A stretch of DNA of 64,000 nucleotides from Asterella californica (GCA_036924285.1 JAYKYS010000009.1:2108001-2172000), one strand, 5' to 3'. Shown: positions 12,191 through 26,966, numbered from the stretch's first letter. The notes: a model not told the origin generated them from the letters alone. Program-made: numbers and translations.

Positions 12191-12436
12191 TGCTTGATCA
12201 TACCGCCTAACATTGTATCGCTTGATCACACTCTTGGTTGACTATCGATACTAAAACTAATCATTTTGTCATTTCATTGACATATAAAACTATACTTCTC
12301 AATTTTTTGAGCATATAATCGTGTGATGTGTACTTTATTGTTGGAACGATTTGGATGGTAAAAAGATTTAGTCATGAATGATATGATAAAATGATTAGTT
12401 TTATTATCGATAATAAGTCAAGAATGTGATCAAGCA
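12191..12436. mobile_element. MITE-like element with 58-bp inverted arms
   Basis: The arm 12220-12279 (from GCTTGATCACACTCTTGG to ATTTCAT) is the inverted complement of 12378-12435 with roughly nine mismatches over 58 bases. The arms flank about 100 bp of non-coding DNA. A second GCTTGATCATACC subrepeat sits just outside the left arm (12192-12204). That subrepeat is shared with the MITEs at 25.8 and 32.1 kb, so this is probably a diverged relative. No target duplication was identified. Confidence 0.65.
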
Positions 12437-14010
12437 ATATTCATTAAATACAAAGGATGAATACAAGTGCTATGAGTAACCCAGATTACATTATTTGTGG
12501 ATTTACCTTCAGAGAACTAAAAGAATTAACTGTTATGCAAAGAATGATTATTGTGATTACTTTTTAGTTTCAGTATGAAATATGTGAAATAAAAATCAAA
12601 TAAAAGCTATTTATAAAATTTACAAGTTATGAGCATCTCAAAGCAAACCCCTTATTATTGACAAAAGAAGTGTTAAGATGAAGATTTTGGAGTTTCTTGA
12701 AGCACAACAAAACCTTCTCTTCAGAATCAAAGAACATTACAAGGGAAAGAGTTGATTCATGCTTTATAATCATACTATGGGTTTAAGAGAAATGTGATTA
12801 GGCACAACAAACTATTATGGATGCGATAAAGAAAATTTATGAGGACAAATCTCCATTTCATTTATGGGTTTGACAATTTGCATGCTCGATGAACTTCTGA
12901 GAACTTTTGCTCATTGGCTGTTATCGGGAGAATATATAGGTGTTAAAAAGCCATATCCAAGTGAATGAAAATAATGAAAATAATGAATAATGTTATTTAT
13001 TGGTCCATGTCGGGAAACACATGAAAACTTGGATATATAAATCAGAAGGCATGAGTAGACTGTAGCGCTGTTCAAGGTACCTGAAGTCATGGAACCTGAA
13101 GCAATTTATACATTAACATTTTATGAGTTCAATTTAACTACCAGAATTTTAATTACCAGAAAGGTTAGGTAAAAAATCAAACCTCTATTTACTGTAAGTT
13201 GAGGGCAGATTCGACAGAAATAATTACGAAATGGTCATGTACAGAATGCTAAGAATTATATGAGTAGAGTGCCGAAATCTCAAAAGAAAAAGTCTGTTAG
13301 AACTGAAGTATATTTTGAATGAACAATGAATGAAATTTACACAAATATAAATTTTATAAACGTTAATAAGAAAATATCAGAAATGTGCCGAACTTATTTT
13401 AATTCTCACTCTTGAGTGCCGAACCTCATTTCGTAAGAAAAACTAATTTTGCAAACAATTGCAGAATCTGACCTCGAGGTACGGTAATATGCATCCATAT
13501 TCACCTCCTCTATGGTGAATAATATGCCTGGGAGCTGAAACGCTTGGTAGTTGCCTCCATCTAGCGATGGAGGAGAATAAAATATGCACGGGTGCTCACA
13601 ATATAACTATACTAACGCATATCCAAAACAAAAAACGGGCCCGACCCTTAGGGCTCAGAGAGCAACTTAGAATTGCCTTGACGGCTCCAACCGCTTCACC
13701 CTTCTTTTCCGCGACGACGATATAGAGGTCGCGGTTGTTGCGGCCATATTGCCTACACACCATCGCGACGCCGATGGGCCACTAGAGCGGGCGGGGAGCA
13801 AGCCAGTCAGAAATCAAGAAAAGCGGTCCCACCAACTCCACGCTTTTCCGATATCTGCGACCGGGTTCGCGTCGCTCTTTCACGGACCTGTAGCTCGTAT
13901 TATGTACAGTAACTGTCTTTTCCTGGCTGCTGAGCCGACATGTCACATACCTACGGTAGTCGAAGCGCAGTCCGCCGTGGAAAGATCCTGAAAGGGAGGA
14001 GTGCAAACGG
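12437..14010. other. AT-rich spacer leading into the FtsH promoter
   Basis: No gene-like ORF. The AT-rich part extends to about 13620 and holds one arm of the palindromic repeat family (GAAAGGTTAGGT, about 13158-13170). A perfect 8-bp-arm palindrome occurs at 13554-13573. From 13630 composition becomes GC-richer as the FtsH upstream region begins. Short ORFs here overlap both strands and resemble nothing. Confidence 0.5.
13554..13573. repeat. Short perfect palindrome
   Basis: CCTCCATC (13554-13561) and GATGGAGG (13566-13573) flank a 4-base loop. Function unknown; it lies nearly 1 kb upstream of the FtsH start. Confidence 0.7.
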
Positions 14011-14012
14011 GC

Positions 14013-14066
14013 GACGTGGCCGACCAACGATATGCATATAGTCCATTGCCAAAGGGCCACGTGGCC
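14013..14066 (+). promoter_or_regulatory. Paired G-box elements upstream of FtsH
   Basis: A 12-bp perfect palindrome GGCCACGTGGCC (14055-14066) contains the CACGTG G-box. A second ACGTGG core (GACGTGGC, 14013-14020) lies about 40 bp upstream; both are followed by CGA. G-boxes are bound by bZIP, bHLH and PIF factors and are common in light-regulated promoters. The pair lies about 130 bp before the TATA box. Role inferred from motif and position. Confidence 0.6.
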
Positions 14067-14197
14067 GATCGCTCTCACCACATATCTTTCCTTTGGCGTC
14101 GGAAGAAGATGTCGTCCTTCAGCTTCACTCCTTCCCTTCCCTTCGTGAGCTTCGCTCCGCCCTTCCTTCATTTCGTGCCTGGAAGATTTTCGTTTTG

Positions 14198-14203
14198 TAT
14201 ATA
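14198..14203 (+). promoter_or_regulatory. Probable TATA box of FtsH
   Basis: TATATA within TTTGTATATAGGGG, about 350 bp before the start codon and just downstream of the G-box pair. It predicts a transcription start near 14230 and a 5' leader of roughly 320 bases. Confidence 0.5.
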
Positions 14204-14286
14204 GGGGCGTTTCGCAGCTTTCGAGGTTTGTCAGTGTACATTCGCACGCCAGCACCTCGAAAATCCCGAATCGAACCTGAATTCAG

Positions 14287-14488
14287 GTAGTGTGTTGATT
14301 ATTGACGATCTTGTATGGCGTTCGGTGTTTCCCTAGCGCGGGAGTACGTTGAAGATTTTGAATGTTTTAGTTTGTTCTCATCAGGTATGCGTGCTTAGGG
14401 AAGTAGACCGCTGATGTGTAGAGTGTGATTTTAGGATTCGAGGGCTTTTGTGGATGTTTTTCTGACAGGGATGTGGTCTGTTCTGCAG
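14287..14488 (+). other. Possible 5'-UTR intron of FtsH
   Basis: CAG|GTAGTG at 14284-14292 resembles a donor, and TTCTGCAG|GG ending at 14488 resembles an acceptor. A leader intron here would leave the ATG at 14549 about 60 bases into the next exon. Splice-motif evidence only. Confidence 0.3.
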
Positions 14489-14530
14489 GGGATTTGTCAC
14501 TGACGTTTTGCTGAAGAGGAATTGGAGTAA

Positions 14531-17262
<2,732 letters not shown>

Positions 17263-19441
17263 TTAGCCATTTCTCGTACCTCGCTTAAGAGGGGTGTACT
17301 TCTTATGAGTTTACAGTAAGTCGGTAGAAGAAACTTGTGCGATGCTGTAAAGTCGATTTGTAATATATGAGGAGAAAGACGTTCCATCAGACGTTCCATC
17401 AGCGTTGGTCATAATTGTCGTAATTTAAGTCAGTCACTCGTGAAAAGATCGTTGGTTGTTGTTGTGTGGTGAGACTGGTGTACTTCAGCGGATTCCCTCT
17501 GAATAATATATACGTAAAAGGAAGAAGAAAGGGAATTTACCTTATACAAATTCCCTTAAACCGTAAGGATAGAAAAAGTAGCCACCATTTCCTTCCTGCC
17601 GCACAAGCAACACGAGTCCGTTGACTTAATTATGGAACTATGTTATCTAAACCTTTTGAGAAAAGTTCCTCTTTCCAGTTATGATAGCAGACCATACTAT
17701 TGTCAATCTGGACATTTTCAAATACTAAAGGGAAATATGGATGTATCAAAAGCAACAACAACTACATCGCTACTCGTATACGACTTGGAATCTCCGCCTG
17801 GAAGCATAAGAAACTCGGTAACACGAAGCATTCAATATCGATACCGAGGCTTGGCGACAGTGCACAAATTGGACCAGCACAAGACCCACGATAGTCCAGT
17901 TTAGAGGACGATACACATACTTGATTTCGCATCAATGGGTATGAAACCAACATATACTCCTAAGATGGGCCCTCATATCGAAACTGCGGATGTAAAGAAA
18001 CAAACCGACCTGAATTTCAAATATGTTCTGACATGTTGTGACTTTTACATTTTACTACCGCATATTGTCTAGGGTAAAGTGAGCTGGACAAGACACCACT
18101 TCGAAAGTCCGACCGATTATCGCAGTACACGTACAATTCATGAATCTCAGTCATCGCCAACCTATAGGCTGAACCGGAAAGAATAATTTGGGACGGCAAT
18201 TATCATCGGTTTCACCAATGGTAGTGCATCGAGTACAGCGGTCACCGACTTACTGTCTATACTCGCTGTCGTGCTCAAGAAGATATTCGTCCTTTCGACT
18301 TCCAGCTAAGATGTCAGGTCGTATGGAGATGGAAGAACTTTAGGTTACCACCTTACTTTCAAGATGGTATACCTTTAAGATGGTATTGAACTCTAGGGGA
18401 CCACCTTACCTTTAAGTGGTAGTTTACTTATATGACGAAGAACTCTAGGGGACCACCTTAACTTATGATGGTATTTCGCTTATATGATGAAAAGCTCTAA
18501 AGAACCACATTACCCTTACTTTAAGATGGTATGATGAAGAACTCTAGAAGACCACATTACCCTTAGTGGGATCACCTTATACTTTAAGATGGCATGTCAC
18601 TTATATGCGATCATTTAAAGGCGATTTCATCTTCCGTTACAAGAGGTGATACATCAATTACTCAGCTCATGTAAGCTCGAGCCTCCTTACTTGAGAAGGT
18701 TAAGCAGTTAACTACACATTGTTAGTGTTCTGGGTACTTTCTTTCTCCACCTTGTTGCCGACGGTGGGGTTTTTCCACTTGTCTGTTATGCTATTTTCCT
18801 TTCGCCCAACGAAGATGGACCGTTCGGAACACCGGAGCAGAACACAATGGATCAAATGTGGATGAGGACAAACAGGGCTCTACCAGAAGAGCGAGGAGCT
18901 GGGGCATACAACTGAAATTAAATGCTCCTAGCCTCCACATGAAGCCTGTCAAGGGGTCTAAACAAATAAATCACTTTTGAACGATGATCTCTAGGGGAGA
19001 AATACTACGGTCAACTACGCGAGAAATATTTGGCTGGCTCATCACCAGCTGCTCCACGGGTAAAGACCATTAGTATTCATGATGAGGAGTACACTCCTGT
19101 GCAGTAAGGAACACAAATAGTCCCACTATACCATTTTTCTACCTGATAACTGAATAACAATTCTCTAAGAGCTCAATACCAGTCTACCAAAACTTCCTTT
19201 ACACTCCACTTTCGTATCCTTGTACGATCATGTATTACACTCTACCTGCTCCTAACGATATGCTCATAAGTCAGTTCCCATTATGACCACTCAACCTATT
19301 CGGGATGCATGTAGGCATGTTATTGCAAATGGGAGGGGCCGACATTCTTGGGAACTAGACCTTTTACGGCTTCACAATTCCCGCATCACATGTACCTCTG
19401 TCCGTTCTGTAAACCCTGGCACGGTCACGCAGGCAATCTTT
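17263..19441. other. Spacer between convergent FtsH and FAX3
   Basis: Contains the 3' UTR of FtsH (AT-rich polyadenylation-like context, for example around 17360 and 17505) and presumably that of FAX3 at the right end. A degenerate tandem repeat lies at 18335-18612. No credible gene: the short ORFs resemble no family. Confidence 0.6.
18335..18612. repeat. Degenerate tandem repeat, units of about 47-70 bp
   Basis: Five units each carry AACTCTAGGGGACCACCTTA-like, TTTAAGATGGTAT-like and CTTATATGATGAAG-like blocks. They start near 18335, 18389, 18441, 18493 and 18540. Units vary by substitution and small indels, indicating an old array. Function unknown. Confidence 0.75.
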
Positions 19442-22400
19442 TCAAACTGCAGGAGCCGAATGAGCTGACTTCTCCTTCTTTGGTGGGTTTCCTCCGGAGA
19501 AGTAAACGTATGCGTAGAAAGCCAACATTGCACCACTGTTACACACACGAACGTGTTAGTCCATCGACCTACCGTGCAGAGGATCCCTTTCCTGACAGTG
19601 CTTACAACACGCCACAACCTTCAATCAGCATCCAATTCTATAGTTCCAAACAAAAGAACAATAAGGCAACGAAGTCACACTCGCAGAAATAAGGTCATGA
19701 ACTAAAAGTTCCACATATTTTGTTAGGCGGAATAGCTATAGAAATGCACTCCCTACTTGCCATAAGGATGCACCCAACCGACCGGGGAGATTCTTGTCTT
19801 GGACTGAAGCTTACCTGGCCAAAGCTGACACTGCCGTTGGGAAAAGACCTCCAGCCTGAAAAGGACATCACAACACTTTTAGAACAAGACATACGGTAGC
19901 ACGAGAACGTCTGCCATGTCCTAGTACCTTCCAGTAGAACGGAAAACTACTATACCGTCTGAGTATACACAAGGATGTCAAATAACGCCGTAAAAGGTAG
20001 GGTAAATCAATTCGTAAACAAGACCTAGTGCCAAAAGGTATGCCAGCCATTCTAGAAAGACAGTTCTAAAAAGGATAAACTTGATAATTAGAAACTGTCT
20101 ACGTGATGCATATTGTACGACATAACGTCTTGAAATCTGAGAGAAATTTAGCTAGACAAGGCTATAAGGTGAGAGTTGGAAGTATATGAGGTGATAGATG
20201 TTCATACTTCCAAAAATTTTCGGGTGTTTCTTACGAAGATGATTGCCGCAATAGCTGAAACAATCCACACAAAACTACTCAGAAAATATTTACAGTCGCA
20301 AGGTCAATTAGCAACGGAAACGGCGGCACAACAGAGAGGAGCAAAAGGAGAAAACAAAACATGTCTCCTTGGAAGAGAAACCTCGGATCTGCATTCTTCT
20401 GAGTGCGAATTCGGGGTTTAGTACTTCGTTTGCGAATGCTAAACATGGAGTGTTGATGACTGGAGATGTTGTACAATCCTCACGAACAATGTTACCATAA
20501 TGTTATGCTGTAAGCAACTGTCTCAACAGGAATGCCTTCTTGGCACGTTTCTACGAGGTGAGCTAAATGAAGTACGATTCTGACCAGGTATATCAAAAGA
20601 GCAAGCTCGAGTCACTCACAATCTCATAAACCTAAAATTAGCTCCTACTAAAACAATACCTGCTTGACCCTGAATGTAGGGGATGGAAGACTTCCCGTTC
20701 TTCCAAACTTTCAAACTCGATATACTGAGAGCTAAAAGAACTCCTCCAAGGATAACACCAAAGCGAATAGCTGCAGTGCTACCGGTGAGAATGAACCAGA
20801 GAAGACCTCCACCAACGAGCAAGCCACCTGCGAAACTCAGTTAAGTCCCGTGTGATCAGCCGTGAGGTGGGGACTCAATTGCTGTATCCCTCGATAAAAG
20901 ACCTGCTTAGTAGCTTCCTCCAGCAACACATAATTAACAAGAGAAAGTGCTCACACAGCGCCTACGAAGCTGAATTCTAACAAAAGAAGCTTACAATTAA
21001 GACATAAAGTAGTAAGAAAGGGGTAAATAGTAGTTGAAAGCCTCTGAGGTGAAGTCGCTGGGGCAGCAGAACGAAGATGAACACCTCTTTTTTCCCTTCC
21101 ACGTGGGATGCTTCTTTACCATCGTCAAAGAGTGTTGCATGATATTACAACTTTGGACAACATTCTATACCTACGCTGGATCCTCTCCTGCAAGTTTACT
21201 GGCCTCGAACGCTGCGTAACACATAAAACATGCGCAGTTGTTACTGCCGCAGTAACAACAGTGCGGTGTCTATCTTACCATAAGGAATACCGAGACAAAA
21301 ATCGTGAATTTTAGCTCCCTGCTTCGGAGTTTCTGAAAGATGTGCATTCACGGCTGTCTCGGCAACCTCCTTGATTGGTCCTTCCGGTGCGGCCTCAGCC
21401 AAAAGGTTCAGATTCGTCCTGCCCAATTCAGCTGTTTCCAATGCCGTGGCTGTTAAGATTGCCCTTGCCTTCTCAGCTTCTTCCTTCAACTTTTCCGTTG
21501 TATCCCTCAATACTTCAATCGCTCTATCCGCGGCAGGATCAAAAGCTGTTTTTGCTGAGTCTTCCACTTTCAAGGTTTCCTCCTTAAGTGCATCAACAGC
21601 TTTACTGTAAGTTGCCTTGCTTTCCTCGGCTTGCTTCTCGAGCTCCTGAACTGCCTCCTCCACTTTAACGTCCTGCACCAACTACAGATCATTCCAATCA
21701 ACACCTTAAGTTTAATCACTTCCATCCGCTGAGAAACATTTGCGACTACAAGACAGGAGGTGGCAGCCGTCCAACTTGGACATCATCCAATATGCTGAGT
21801 CTTCTTCAGTCACCAAAAGAGAGAATCTACTTGTGGACGTCTCTGAAAGGTCGAAATTCAGCAACGTGATACTGATTTTAGCAGAAATATCAATTCAGGG
21901 GAAGACCTTCAACGTTAAAGACACGAGAATAAAAGCCCTTTTGCAGCTTCCTGCCAAGATATATGAAGGTAGGGGCCAGGAGGAGGTCAAGATACAGCAG
22001 GTGAGAAAGGAAAACACTTGAGAACGGAAATAAAGTCATCCACTCAGTTCTTTCTGCCAATTACACACGGTTAAGCATAACAACACTTCATATACGGTGT
22101 TTCCCCTCAGAAAAACGAATGTCTTTGCTCTGAAAGGTTATCTAGCGAGATGGAACTTCTCCACATAGCTTTCAATACAAAATCATAATCACGTAAACCG
22201 CCTTACTGCCGCGCTAATCCCTTCACAAACGCTTATTCTTCCAAAAATCTACAAAAAGATCCCCTACGAGATTAATCTCACGTATCTGCCCGCTACGTTC
22301 TTACTGCGCAAAGCACACAAGAAAAAAAGCGGCTGACCATCAAACGCTCAGACTTGTCGGGCTACTAAGCCCACGCTTCAATCTTGCAGTTTCCAGCAAT

Positions 22401-22723
22401 CTCTCTCTTTGTCTCTCTGATCCTGCCAAACATGAACGTACATTTCCCGCGGAGTCCTGCGATTGTGCTCCAACTCTGAGGGACCTCTTACGCTGCAACG
22501 GACTGGAAGCGAACTTCAACTCCGCTCTTGCGAATGGATCCCGACGCCTCCTCAAAACGGGACCGCGAGGATCCCTCCTGCACCCGGAAGAAATCAGCAC
22601 ATTCCCAAAGCTGCAAGAAACTTTTTGCTGAACGAATCTTCTTTCAGTTGCCGACGACGACGAGGCTCCAAGAGCGCAAAGGGAAGCTGAAGAAGGTGCG
22701 GCCAAAGCCGCAATCGTCTCCAT
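19442..22723 (-). CDS. FAX3: FAX3-like plastid fatty acid export protein (TMEM14 family)
   Basis: Member of the FAX/TMEM14 family of small membrane proteins that move free fatty acids across the plastid inner envelope. Six exons on the reverse strand: 22723-22442, 21672-21279, 20827-20660, 20254-20208, 19855-19815, 19535-19442. All introns are GT-AG, every junction is in phase, and the product is 341 aa (Arabidopsis FAX3 about 335). Residues 1-94 are a Ser/Ala/Arg-rich transit peptide. About 95-200 is an Ala/Glu/Lys-rich amphipathic helical region like the apolipoprotein-like domain of FAX3. About 215-325 has four hydrophobic helices, with HDFCLGIPYG, GSTAAIRFGVILGG and QGQAAIAAIIF matching TMEM14. 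The C-terminus is short and basic. Start: the first ATG of exon 1. Exons 4 and 5 are only 47 and 41 nt, easily missed by gene finders; readthrough after exon 3 meets an early stop. Confidence 0.9.
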
Positions 22724-25559
22724 CGCTCCCACTACAACCCCTAGATGTACGAAAAGCTTACGTCGATTTCAAGATCCCAATCTCCAGCAGCGATACCAAC
22801 TCACAAATCCGCCAGGAAATAAGAAAGCGCGGCCGATCGATCTGTCACAACACAAACACCTCACAGACAGATCGTCGTTGCTCGCTCGCTGCCACTGTAA
22901 AGACCGTCAGGAATTGGAAGTGTGCTCGCTTCTGCTTTACCTCTGACCACCACTCTTCACCATCAGTGCTAAATTAATTATGCCCCCGAATCATGCAGTA
23001 ACCAGTAGAAGTACTTACCACGTAGTGGTCTGACCATGACTACGTTAGTTGCACTTGCTCTGTAAAGTGGTAACCTCGTTATTGTGGAACTCCTGAATGT
23101 TCGTTTAGGTAATGGACATGCGTTCCACTTGCTCTTCTCTTCTCATACAAGCATCGATCGGCCGACTGCACATATGGACGTGAAATTAGCAATTTCCTTT
23201 TCTTTATTATTTAGTCCATTTTAATTATTATTTTTCCTCCATATAGTTTACCTTAATGTTCTGGCGTAATTATATTCTCTAGATATTTATAACATTTGCC
23301 TCGAGGTACTGACTGCAATATCACTACCAGGGACATGCATTTGCTTGAGAATCATGATAATTATTTACATTATTCTTTAAATGTGATACCTTTTCTTTTA
23401 AAAATCGAGAGTAAATCCATATGCTTTTAGTTTTTTGTCTTTTTAATTGTTCTGCAATATCGACGGTTGAACATTCCTCCTTGAGTATTCTCCAACCGGT
23501 CACCGGGACTAGCCTGTGAACCTACTAAAGCACGTCCTTCGGACCACTCTCTCTTAATTTATTTAACTATCTCTATTTTCTAAAGTTGGTGGCTTTAGAG
23601 TAGAAATTTTTAGTTACTACCTACTGAAGAATATATGCATGCTATGGGCACTTTCTCCCAAGAGGGAGGGAAGGCGACAAGCGTCAATGGTGAGGGAAAG
23701 TCTCATAGGATTACTGAAAAATATCATCCTAAGGCCATGCATAATAGGGGGAGAAAAATCTCATTGGGTTATTAGAGAAAATTAACTTGAATCATGAACT
23801 AAGATAGTCTTAAATTTTGAATAGTTAGGATAATTTATTTTAGTAGATTTTATTTATTTTCTTTAAATTCAGAAATATTTAAGAGCTTAGGACCTCTTCC
23901 CACTGCGTCTTTTATCTCTTAAAACACTTTGATATCAGGTTCGGTAATAATAATTTTTTCCACTGTCTTGGTTTTAGAGTGTTTTATGTTTAACGGTAAA
24001 ATAAATTCTACTTTTTGGTTTTGGGACAAGTACCCCATTTCGTGTCATTACGTGCTTTATGGAGATCAGATAAATACAGTGGTGACACGTGGAATTATAG
24101 TATCCAAGAACTGGATATATTCTTACACATCACTTCATATTTAAAAAATTAGATATTATAAATAAAATTAAATACAATCAGTACATACTAATAAGTTTAT
24201 TGACTTTTACTGAAAACTTTAGATTTCTGAAAATTGACTTGAGAAGGGTCGGTAATGAAGTAACAAGTACAGTGGGGAGAAACCATTAGTGTTACATACT
24301 TGGCGAAATACAGAGTACAGAAGGAATCCATGTCTCTCAAACATATTATCTTTTTTTCTTGATTTATCAAAAAATATTAAATATATAAATATAAGATAAT
24401 AAAAGAATATTGACACAGTAGATAGAATATTTATCCGTGAAAACGGTTTCTTTTCCGAAAGTTTATCTACAGACGTAATTACATAGAGAGCGTGAGAACT
24501 GTTCCTTCGCAGCAAGCATGTATATATATATATATATTCAAGCATGCATATTTAGGAGGTAAATATATTATTTTATTACCTAATCCTTCAGTTGGAAAGG
24601 TTAGGTAATAAATCAATGCATAGATTAATATATTATCTAAAAAGTAATGAATGTGAATGCTTTGGCACCCTTGGATTTATACTCTCAAGAGGATATTTTC
24701 CTCGCTAAGCTTATTGATTAAGACTATTTAGTTGTACTTGTGCTTCCCTGAAGTTGTAACCTTATACTCTAAAATAAGCAGATGGTTTTTCTGGATTCAC
24801 TGCAACAATTCTTGATGTTTCGAGTTCACAGTTCACACTTACCCAACCCTGTCTTTGTTATAGCTGTTTTAAATTTTTCAATTCTATAATAAAATAATGT
24901 ATATATTTTATATATCTAAATTAAATATATTAAAATGATAAAAACTATAAAGTAATCTTAGAACGAATCATCCTAATAAATTTTACTGCCATTTTTATTA
25001 CATATCTTGTTTTCATTTTTGGCAGAAATGCACTTTCGATGTATATTCACCGAAAGTCTTATCTATCTACATCATTGTGTATTATATATTCCATGTCTTT
25101 TTTCTTATTTTTATTATTTTAGAATTAACCAAAGACCTTGAATCATTGGGTATCACCAAGTATATATTATACTTTGATTCAGTGTATGCTAGACCCACAT
25201 GCTAATTTTCTACTCTAGTCTTCCTTGAGAGTGTTACACTTGCTCGAGAAAGGACAAAGTGAGCTTGTAGAGCAAAGTGCAAGGGAATACGTATCCCGCC
25301 TCCGCCATAAAGCCAGGAACCATCAACAAATAACAATTTAATTGTTCTAATTGTTACTTTAGTTTAAAACCAAACGTCTCCAAGAACTTATTTATGAATT
25401 TGCTTCACGTTCTTGACGGTTTGATGTAACCCAACATATGTTCTCCCGTTCCGCCCGTTCTCTCTCTCTCTCCCTCTTGAAATACAATATTTAGGAAACC
25501 TTTAATTAAATAATTAGACTACAGTAGTGCTTTCAGTGAATGTAAAAGAGGGACGTTAA
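22724..25559. other. AT-rich spacer upstream of FAX3
   Basis: The first few hundred bases should hold the FAX3 promoter and leader, but no clear TATA box was identified. The rest is AT-rich with homopolymer runs and no gene-like ORF. A palindromic repeat copy lies at 24571-24613, preceded by a (TA) run at about 24520-24536. Confidence 0.5.
24571..24613. repeat. Dispersed palindromic repeat, copy b
   Basis: TTTTATTACCTAATCCTTC (24571-24589) faces GGAAAGGTTAGGTAATAAAT (24594-24613) across a 4-base loop. It is the best-preserved of four copies. The nearby GCATGCATATTT (24543-24554) resembles TATGCATATTT near copy d (63652). Confidence 0.8.
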
Positions 25560-25793
25560 AGTGACCCACGACGACACCACAATCCTGGAGAGCATCCCGA
25601 TCGTCGATCGGGGGGTCTCTCATCGGCGGTCTGGAACAACATTTTCACTTTAAAGCATGTGAGACACTGCCACGTGGCGGTTTGGGGCCATCGCAGACAG
25701 TTCTGCCGTCCGGCCGTACATGGGCATATTAATGACGTAAGAACGTGGCCCCGAAGAACCTGGCTGATCTAGAGGTGGAGAACTGGAACTGGA
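25560..25793. other. GC-rich, promoter-like island without a gene
   Basis: An abrupt GC-rich block in AT-rich DNA. It carries a perfect palindrome CCCGATCG-T-CGATCGGG (25596-25612), a G-box-like CCACGTGGC (about 25670-25678) and a bZIP-like TGACGTAAG (about 25733-25741). No ORF follows; the MITE at 25794 begins straight after. It may be a captured promoter or the end of a larger element. Confidence 0.45.
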
Positions 25794-26167
25794 CAGAAAT
25801 TGGCTTGATCATACCCCCAGTAGGTTCTGTGAGCTTGATCATACCCCTCTTAACGTTAGGTTGTTTTATCATACCCTGAGGTGTTATTCACAATAGAACC
25901 AGTAGTTATCTTTTGGTTCATCATTTTAGTACTTTTAACCTTGACAAAATATCACTGTAGTTAAACTATTTAACATAAAAGACACGTTAGACTATTTATA
26001 TTCTCATTATTTTAATATATGCAGTATCACGTGTGAGTAACATCACAAAATGACTGGTTTTACAAACACTAGTCAGTCAGGGGTGTTATCAAGCCATATA
26101 TGGTTAAGAGGGAGCTATATGATCAAGCTCACGGAACCTACTGGGGGTGTGATCAAGCCAATTTCTG
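25794..26167 (+). mobile_element. Mutator-like MITE, copy 1, with 9-bp target duplication
   Basis: 374-bp element bounded by CAGAAATTGGCTTGATCA (25794 onward) and its complement ending ATTTCTG (26167). It is flanked by the perfect direct repeat GGAACTGGA (25785-25793 and 26168-26176). The inverted termini are long (roughly 75 bases) and built from repeated CTTGATCATACCC units. The interior is AT-rich and non-coding. A 9-bp target duplication with long TIRs is the signature of Mutator-like elements; such a non-autonomous copy would need a MULE transposase, and none is seen here. Confidence 0.88.
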
Positions 26168-26966
26168 GGAACTGGAGATACTATTGCGTCCGTCTTCCAG
26201 TAACTTACGTCTCGTTCATCAAGTCTAGTCTGCTTGCGTCCGTCCGGGGCGGGCTCGAATCCCTGTAGGGAGGGGTCCGAAAGTTGTGAAAAGGCAGCAA
26301 CGCACGGCTGCACAAAGCCCCACAGAGAAAGAAATCTTAAAACTAATTAGAAAAGTAAATAAAAATTCGAGTCTAGTCTACTTGCACTCGATGCAGGTCT
26401 AGCGGTACAGTATCCTATGGAAGAAGGAGTCCGACAAGAAGAAGGAATAAATAACAAGAACAGGCGGCAAGAACTCTCACCTGTGCATGCAAAGTGAATA
26501 ATATCTTTCCTCACGGCCTTGTACAGTGAATTTCTTTTTCTCTTATGTAAGTGTTATAAAAATATATTGAAATAAGTGATAATAAAAATCAAAATTATTT
26601 ATAAATATTATATGTTAATTTCTCCGGGAGTAACAAACTGACCCAGACAGAACCCATAAGTGAAGAGCGGGCTGAGGTCTTCCTGGAGATATAAGTCCAA
26701 GAATGAAATTGTCATTACGCGTCATTTAACAGAGCATACATGAAATACAGCATGACTAGCGGATTAACAAGGCAGAAAGGAAACGAAAGGAATAAGTATC
26801 CCAAATATATAACCCACAATAATGTATCAACAAGTGAGGTCTGTTTTTCAAACCATTTCCTGTGTGTTTTATAAAGGATTTTAGAAATATAAAGTCTCTT
26901 TTCTTTTGTGTTATGGAGTGATTTTATGTAAGATACATCATTTTACGCATTGGATTATCAGATAAG

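Noticed and set aside
13782..14255. 157-codon reverse-strand ORF in the FtsH promoter
   Set aside because: Overlaps the G-box, TATA and leader region of FtsH, with a non-ATG start and no similarity.
26240..26290. tRNA-like T-arm (GGCTCGAATCCCTGTAGGG)
   Set aside because: The stem pairs poorly and no acceptor, D or anticodon arms could be placed around it.
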